Assembly: GCA_036794395.1 (NCBI GenBank)
Contig: DAIRGS010000280.1
Span: 1 to 9,101, forward strand
Length of the DNA stretch: 9,101 bases
Reading direction: 5' to 3'
Source: DASXMX01 sp036794395
GTDB taxonomy: Bacteria; Planctomycetota; Phycisphaerae; Tepidisphaerales; Tepidisphaeraceae
Shown: piece after piece, positions 6,988-9,101 of the stretch
Layout of the letters: each line of letters opens with the position of its first letter
How positions within the stretch are numbered: position 1 is the stretch's first letter
Program-made: the position numbers and the translations under genes
Notes under the pieces: model-generated
Database searches by the model: none
What the model was told of the DNA's origin: nothing
The model's input: only the letters and a program-made list of their open reading frames with translations

Positions 6988-8724
6988 TTAGAGGCCAGTC
7001 TCATTCACGTTGACACCATGGGCCTTCAGGGTGTTCAGTTGGACAACCTTGGCCGTGTCCGCGTCCTCGACGATATCGCTGTGACACGCCGCCTTCTGCC
7101 CCTTGTGGGCCAGTCGGTGGATTTCATCCGGGCTCAGCACACCCCGCTGCTTGAGGATTTCAGCACCGCCGGCGCTGACGCCTGGTGATGCTAGTGCGCG
7201 CTTGGCGGGTTGGGATTCTTCGTCCTTGCCGCTGTAGAAATCGGTGATTTCCTTGCTGATGCGCACCGAGCACCAGTCATGCCCGCACATGGCGCAGAAA
7301 TCGGTATCGACTTCCAGATCCTCGTCGTGATACGCACGGGCGAGCTCGGGGTCGAAGCTGAGATCAAAATGCTTCTGCCAGTTCAGAGCGGCTCGGGCCT
7401 TGGTGAGTTCATCGTCGCGGTCGCGTGAGCCGGGAATGCCTAATGCGACGTCCGCCGCGTGGGCGGCGATCTTGTAAGCCACGCAACCCTGCTTCACATC
7501 ATCTTTCTTGGGGAGTCCGAGATGTTCCTTGGGCGTCACGTAGCAGAGCATGCTCGCGCCGTGATAGCCCGCGGCAGTAGCGCCGATGCAGCTTGTGATG
7601 TGGTCGTAACCGGGGAACACATCGGTGACCAGCGGGCCAAGGACGTAGAACGGCGCGCCGTGGCAGAGCTTGCGCTGGAGCTTCATGTTGTATTCGATCT
7701 GATCGAACGGCACGTGGCCGGGGCCTTCGACCATGACCTGAACGCCCTTGGCCCAGGCGCGCTCGGTGAGTTCGCCGAGGGTGGCGAGCTCGCGAAGTTG
7801 GGCTTCGTCGGTGGCGTCGGCGAGGCCGCCGGGGCGGAGGCCATCGCCCAGGGAGAAGCTGACATCGTATTCGCGCATGATGTCGCAGATGTCGTCGAAG
7901 ATTTCGTACATGGGGTTCTGCTTGTTGTGGGTGAGCATCCACTTGGCCAGAAGCGAACCGCCTCGGGAGACGATGCCGATCAGGCGCTTGCGGACGAACG
8001 GCAAATGCTCGCGCAAAACTCCGGCATGAATGGTGAAGTAATCGACGCCCTGTTTGGCCTGTTTTTCCAGCTCCTTCAGAATGACGTCGTAACTGAGGTC
8101 TTCGATCGTGCGGCCGATGATCATCGAGTAAATCGGGACGGTTCCAATCGGCACCGTCGAGTTCTGGATAATCGCCTCGCGGCACTCGTCGAGATTGCCG
8201 CCGGTGGAGAGGTCCATGACGGTGTCCGCGCCCCAGCGCTCGGCCCACTTGAGCTTTTCAACTTCTTCGTGCGTGCCGGACGAAACGGGCGATGCGCCCA
8301 TGTTGGCGTTGATCTTGGTCAACGATGCCCGGCCAATTGCCATGGGCTCGAGCTTGTATTGAAGGTGAACTTTATTGGCGGGAATGATCATGCGGCCGGC
8401 GGCCACTTCGGCGCGGATCTGCTCGGCGCTGAGGTGCGGCTCGCGGAGGGTGACGCGCTTCATCTGGGCGGTCACGCGGCCGATGCGGGCTTCTTCGAGC
8501 TGCGTCTTGCCCTCGTGATCCCGCCGGGAGGCGAAATCCATGGCGGTGACGGACGAGACGTCCGGCATGCCGGGCGTGTCGGGGGAGCTGTATGTGCGTG
8601 CGGTTCCGATCTTTCCCGGGTTGGCGAAGGAGCCGGGCGTTGTTCCCTGTCGTTCCGTGGATGGATTGTCGCCGACGGGCGGTAGAGCAAAGGAGGTTTC
8701 GGAGGAGACAGGAGACGGATTCAT
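6988..8724 (-). CDS. thiC: Phosphomethylpyrimidine synthase ThiC
   Basis: A 578-residue enzyme that rearranges aminoimidazole ribotide to hydroxymethylpyrimidine phosphate in the pyrimidine branch of thiamine synthesis, using SAM and a 4Fe-4S cluster. Visible family motifs are IPANKVH (114-120), KINANMGAS (137-145), VMDLSTGGN (169-177), VMVEGPGHVPFDQIEYN (330-346), LVTDVFPGYDHITSCIGA (365-382) and SMLCYVTPKEHLGLP (391-405). The non-canonical radical-SAM cluster motif CAMCGHDWC follows (Cys 477, 480, 485; CX2CX4C). The catalytic core begins near residue 73 (KTQLEEARIG), as in short-type ThiC; the first ~70 residues are Ser/Pro/Thr-rich and look unconserved. About 93 residues follow the last cluster cysteine. 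The start is ATG at 8724, with AAGGGAAG (8727-8734) just upstream; internal ATGs at residues 53 and 62 lack such a site. A TPP riboswitch lies in its leader, so expression should fall when TPP is plentiful. All key residues appear intact. Confidence 0.98.
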   Translation of the reverse strand: MNPSPVSSETSFALPPVGDNPSTERQGTTPGSFANPGKIGTARTYSSPDTPGMPDVSSVTAMDFASRRDHEGKTQLEEARIGRVTAQMKRVTLREPHLSAEQIRAEVAAGRMIIPANKVHLQYKLEPMAIGRASLTKINANMGASPVSSGTHEEVEKLKWAERWGADTVMDLSTGGNLDECREAIIQNSTVPIGTVPIYSMIIGRTIEDLSYDVILKELEKQAKQGVDYFTIHAGVLREHLPFVRKRLIGIVSRGGSLLAKWMLTHNKQNPMYEIFDDICDIMREYDVSFSLGDGLRPGGLADATDEAQLRELATLGELTERAWAKGVQVMVEGPGHVPFDQIEYNMKLQRKLCHGAPFYVLGPLVTDVFPGYDHITSCIGATAAGYHGASMLCYVTPKEHLGLPKKDDVKQGCVAYKIAAHAADVALGIPGSRDRDDELTKARAALNWQKHFDLSFDPELARAYHDEDLEVDTDFCAMCGHDWCSVRISKEITDFYSGKDEESQPAKRALASPGVSAGGAEILKQRGVLSPDEIHRLAHKGQKAACHSDIVEDADTAKVVQLNTLKAHGVNVNETGL

Positions 8725-8726
8725 GA

Positions 8727-8734
8727 CTTCCCTT
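8727..8734 (-). promoter_or_regulatory. thiC ribosome binding site
   Basis: AAGGGAAG sits two bases before the thiC ATG (an AGGG core with 5-nt spacing) and fixes the start at 8724. The same octamer, also two bases before an ATG, occurs at the 3' end of the TPP aptamer (8917-8924). A CUUCCC in between (8878-8883) could base-pair with either copy, so this site is the probable target of riboswitch control. Confidence 0.7.
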
Positions 8735-8767
8735 TCACAATCGATTCTCGTGATCCGGAGCCGGTTG

Positions 8768-8872
8768 AAATCTCAAATTCGAAATCTCAAATCTCAAATT
8801 CGAAATCTCAAATTTCAGTTCTCAAATTTCAGTTCTCAGATCTCAAATCTGAAATTTGAGATTTCAGATTTT
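8768..8872. repeat. Degenerate heptanucleotide repeat array, 15 units, in the thiC leader
   Basis: Read on the + strand from 8768, the sequence divides without gaps into 15 units of 7 bp: AAATCTC, AAATTCG, AAATCTC, AAATCTC, AAATTCG, AAATCTC, AAATTTC, AGTTCTC, AAATTTC, AGTTCTC, AGATCTC, AAATCTG, AAATTTG, AGATTTC, AGATTTT. Units 1-3 and 4-6 form an exact 21-bp tandem duplication (8768-8788 and 8789-8809). Units 7-8 and 9-10 form an exact 14-bp duplication (8810-8823 and 8824-8837). The array is strongly AT-rich within GC-rich surroundings and has sharp edges (CCGGTTG on one side, CAAGCGG on the other). It lies wholly in the untranslated leader between aptamer and start codon. Its origin and function are unknown. 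Confidence 0.9.
8845..8871. repeat. 11-bp perfect inverted repeat inside the heptad array
   Basis: AAATCTGAAAT (8845-8855) and ATTTCAGATTT (8861-8871) are exact reverse complements separated by 5 bases. In the thiC leader RNA this would be an 11-bp, mostly A-U stem with a CUCAA loop, located about 40 nt downstream of the aptamer. No U-tract follows in the transcribed direction, so it is not an obvious intrinsic terminator. It marks where the repeat units begin to read in the opposite sense. Confidence 0.8.
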
Positions 8873-8913
8873 CAAGCGGGAAGGGGTGACGAACGGAGAT
8901 GGGATCTCGCGCA

Positions 8914-9001
8914 TCGCTTCCCTTCGCCGGTACGGTCCGGATCAGGTTCCAAGGGTTTACTCTCAGGCCGCGGCCAAGTGGCAACAGCCACCCCTAGCGA
9001 A
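8914..9001 (-). ncRNA. TPP riboswitch (THI-box aptamer) of thiC
   Basis: Read on the minus strand, the aptamer is complete. P1 is UCGCU (8997-9001) with AGCGA (8914-8918). GGGGUG (8989-8994) is the 5' strand of P2. P3/P3a is a 22-nt hairpin (8967-8988) of the form GCUG-UU-GCC-ACUU-GGC-CG-CGGC. The invariant CUGAGA follows (8961-8966), then ACCCUU closing P2. AACCUGAUC (around 8941-8949) leads to P5, CCGG-ACCGUA-CCGG (8927-8940), and the conserved GCGAAGGGAAGC ends the aptamer. In this class the CUGAGA region contacts the pyrimidine of thiamine pyrophosphate and the P4/P5 side binds the pyrophosphate, stabilising P1 and shutting off the downstream gene. The start codon lies ~190 nt further on, an unusually long and repeat-filled expression platform. 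Translational control is inferred because no intrinsic terminator is visible. Confidence 0.97.
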
Positions 9002-9011
9002 CGTGGAGTGA

Positions 9012-9040
9012 AGTGTAGGTTTATGAGGCGCATCGAGCAA
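9012..9040 (-). promoter_or_regulatory. Putative sigma70-type promoter of thiC
   Basis: On the minus strand TTGCTC (9035-9040) and TACACT (9012-9017) are separated by exactly 17 bases, resembling -35 and -10 boxes (3/6 and 4/6 matches to consensus). Transcription would start near 9004-9006, just ahead of the 5' strand of riboswitch P1, which is where a TPP riboswitch leader usually begins. The call is based on position and spacing; it is a weak match and untested. Confidence 0.45.
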
Positions 9041-9075
9041 GCCGGGGGGTGTTGGGGGGAAGGCACAAGGAATAA

Positions 9076-9101
9076 AGTGACGGAGTGACGGAGTGACGAA
9101 G
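9076..9101. repeat. 8-bp tandem repeat (AGTGACGG), cut by the window edge
   Basis: AGTGACGG occurs at 9076-9083 and 9084-9091, followed by AGTGACGA at 9092-9099 and AG at the window end, so the array probably continues outside. It lies upstream of the putative thiC promoter in non-coding sequence. The other notable element in this stretch is a pair of G6 runs at 9044-9049 and 9054-9059. No gene was found between 9002 and 9101. Confidence 0.75.

Noticed and set aside
7459..8685. Long + strand open frame of 408 codons opposite thiC
   Set aside because: It is antisense to a fully conserved ThiC and shows only Gly/Ala/Asp/His-rich shadow sequence typical of antisense frames in GC-rich DNA.
8845..8871. 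Heptad-array hairpin as an intrinsic terminator of the riboswitch
   Set aside because: The stem is A-U rich and no U-tract follows in the transcribed direction, so control of translation is the better hypothesis.
8768..8872. Heptad array as a CRISPR or phage attachment structure
   Set aside because: The units are contiguous 7-mers without spacers, and no cas, integrase or other mobile-element gene is present.
9044..9059. Two G6 runs as a possible G-quadruplex upstream of the thiC promoter
   Set aside because: Only two runs are present, so a three-layer intramolecular quadruplex cannot form; this is too weak to report as a feature.
8540..9088. + strand open frame crossing the thiC start, repeat array and riboswitch
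   Set aside because: Its middle is translated heptad repeat (SQIRNLK-like periodicity) and its ends are antisense to thiC and to the aptamer, so no independent coding evidence exists.

Overview
The window looks like a chromosomal segment from a GC-rich environmental bacterium. The style of the ThiC protein (CAMCGHDWC cluster motif, short-type enzyme), the secreted beta-helix protein with an Ig-like N-terminal part, and the abundance of AT-rich short tandem repeats between genes would suit a planctomycete, possibly Phycisphaerae-like. That assignment is an inference from resemblance and is not proven here.

Layout. From the left edge to 1409 (+ strand) lies the 3' part of a large gene for an exported-type right-handed beta-helix protein. 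It converges, with only 19 bp between stop codons, on a block of six minus-strand genes occupying 1429-6916. In transcription order (right to left) these encode a hexapeptide-repeat acyltransferase, two GT2 glycosyltransferases, a third glycosyltransferase-like protein with a HQDV motif, a polytopic O-antigen ligase/polymerase-like protein, and a small SAM-dependent methyltransferase. The last five are tightly packed (4-nt overlap, 1-nt gap, 14-nt gap, 38-nt gap) and are best read as one operon making and decorating a surface polysaccharide or glycan.

Upstream of that block, also on the minus strand, is thiC (6988-8724), the pyrimidine branch of thiamine biosynthesis. A complete TPP riboswitch aptamer (about 8914-9001) precedes it, and a plausible sigma70-type promoter (-35 at 9035-9040, -10 at 9012-9017) would start transcription just ahead of the aptamer. 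Between the aptamer and the thiC start codon is a leader of about 190 nt. Most of it is a 105-bp array of 15 degenerate 7-bp units (8768-8872), including a perfect 21-bp tandem duplication, a 14-bp tandem duplication and an 11-bp inverted repeat. The leader also carries a duplicated Shine-Dalgarno/ATG block, one copy at the 3' end of the aptamer and one at the true thiC start, with a complementary CUUCCC between them. This suggests a translational switch.

Base composition is mosaic. By eye, the + strand is strongly C-rich at 1-~600 and again at ~5870-6960, whichever strand carries the gene, while ~600-5870 has mixed codon usage and looks lower in GC. Both changes fall inside reading frames, which suggests that much of the glycan cluster was exchanged by recombination. 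No tRNA, rRNA, CRISPR, insertion sequence or phage gene was found. The most unusual part of the window is the thiC leader; the rest consists of recognisable families in a cell-surface glycan locus.
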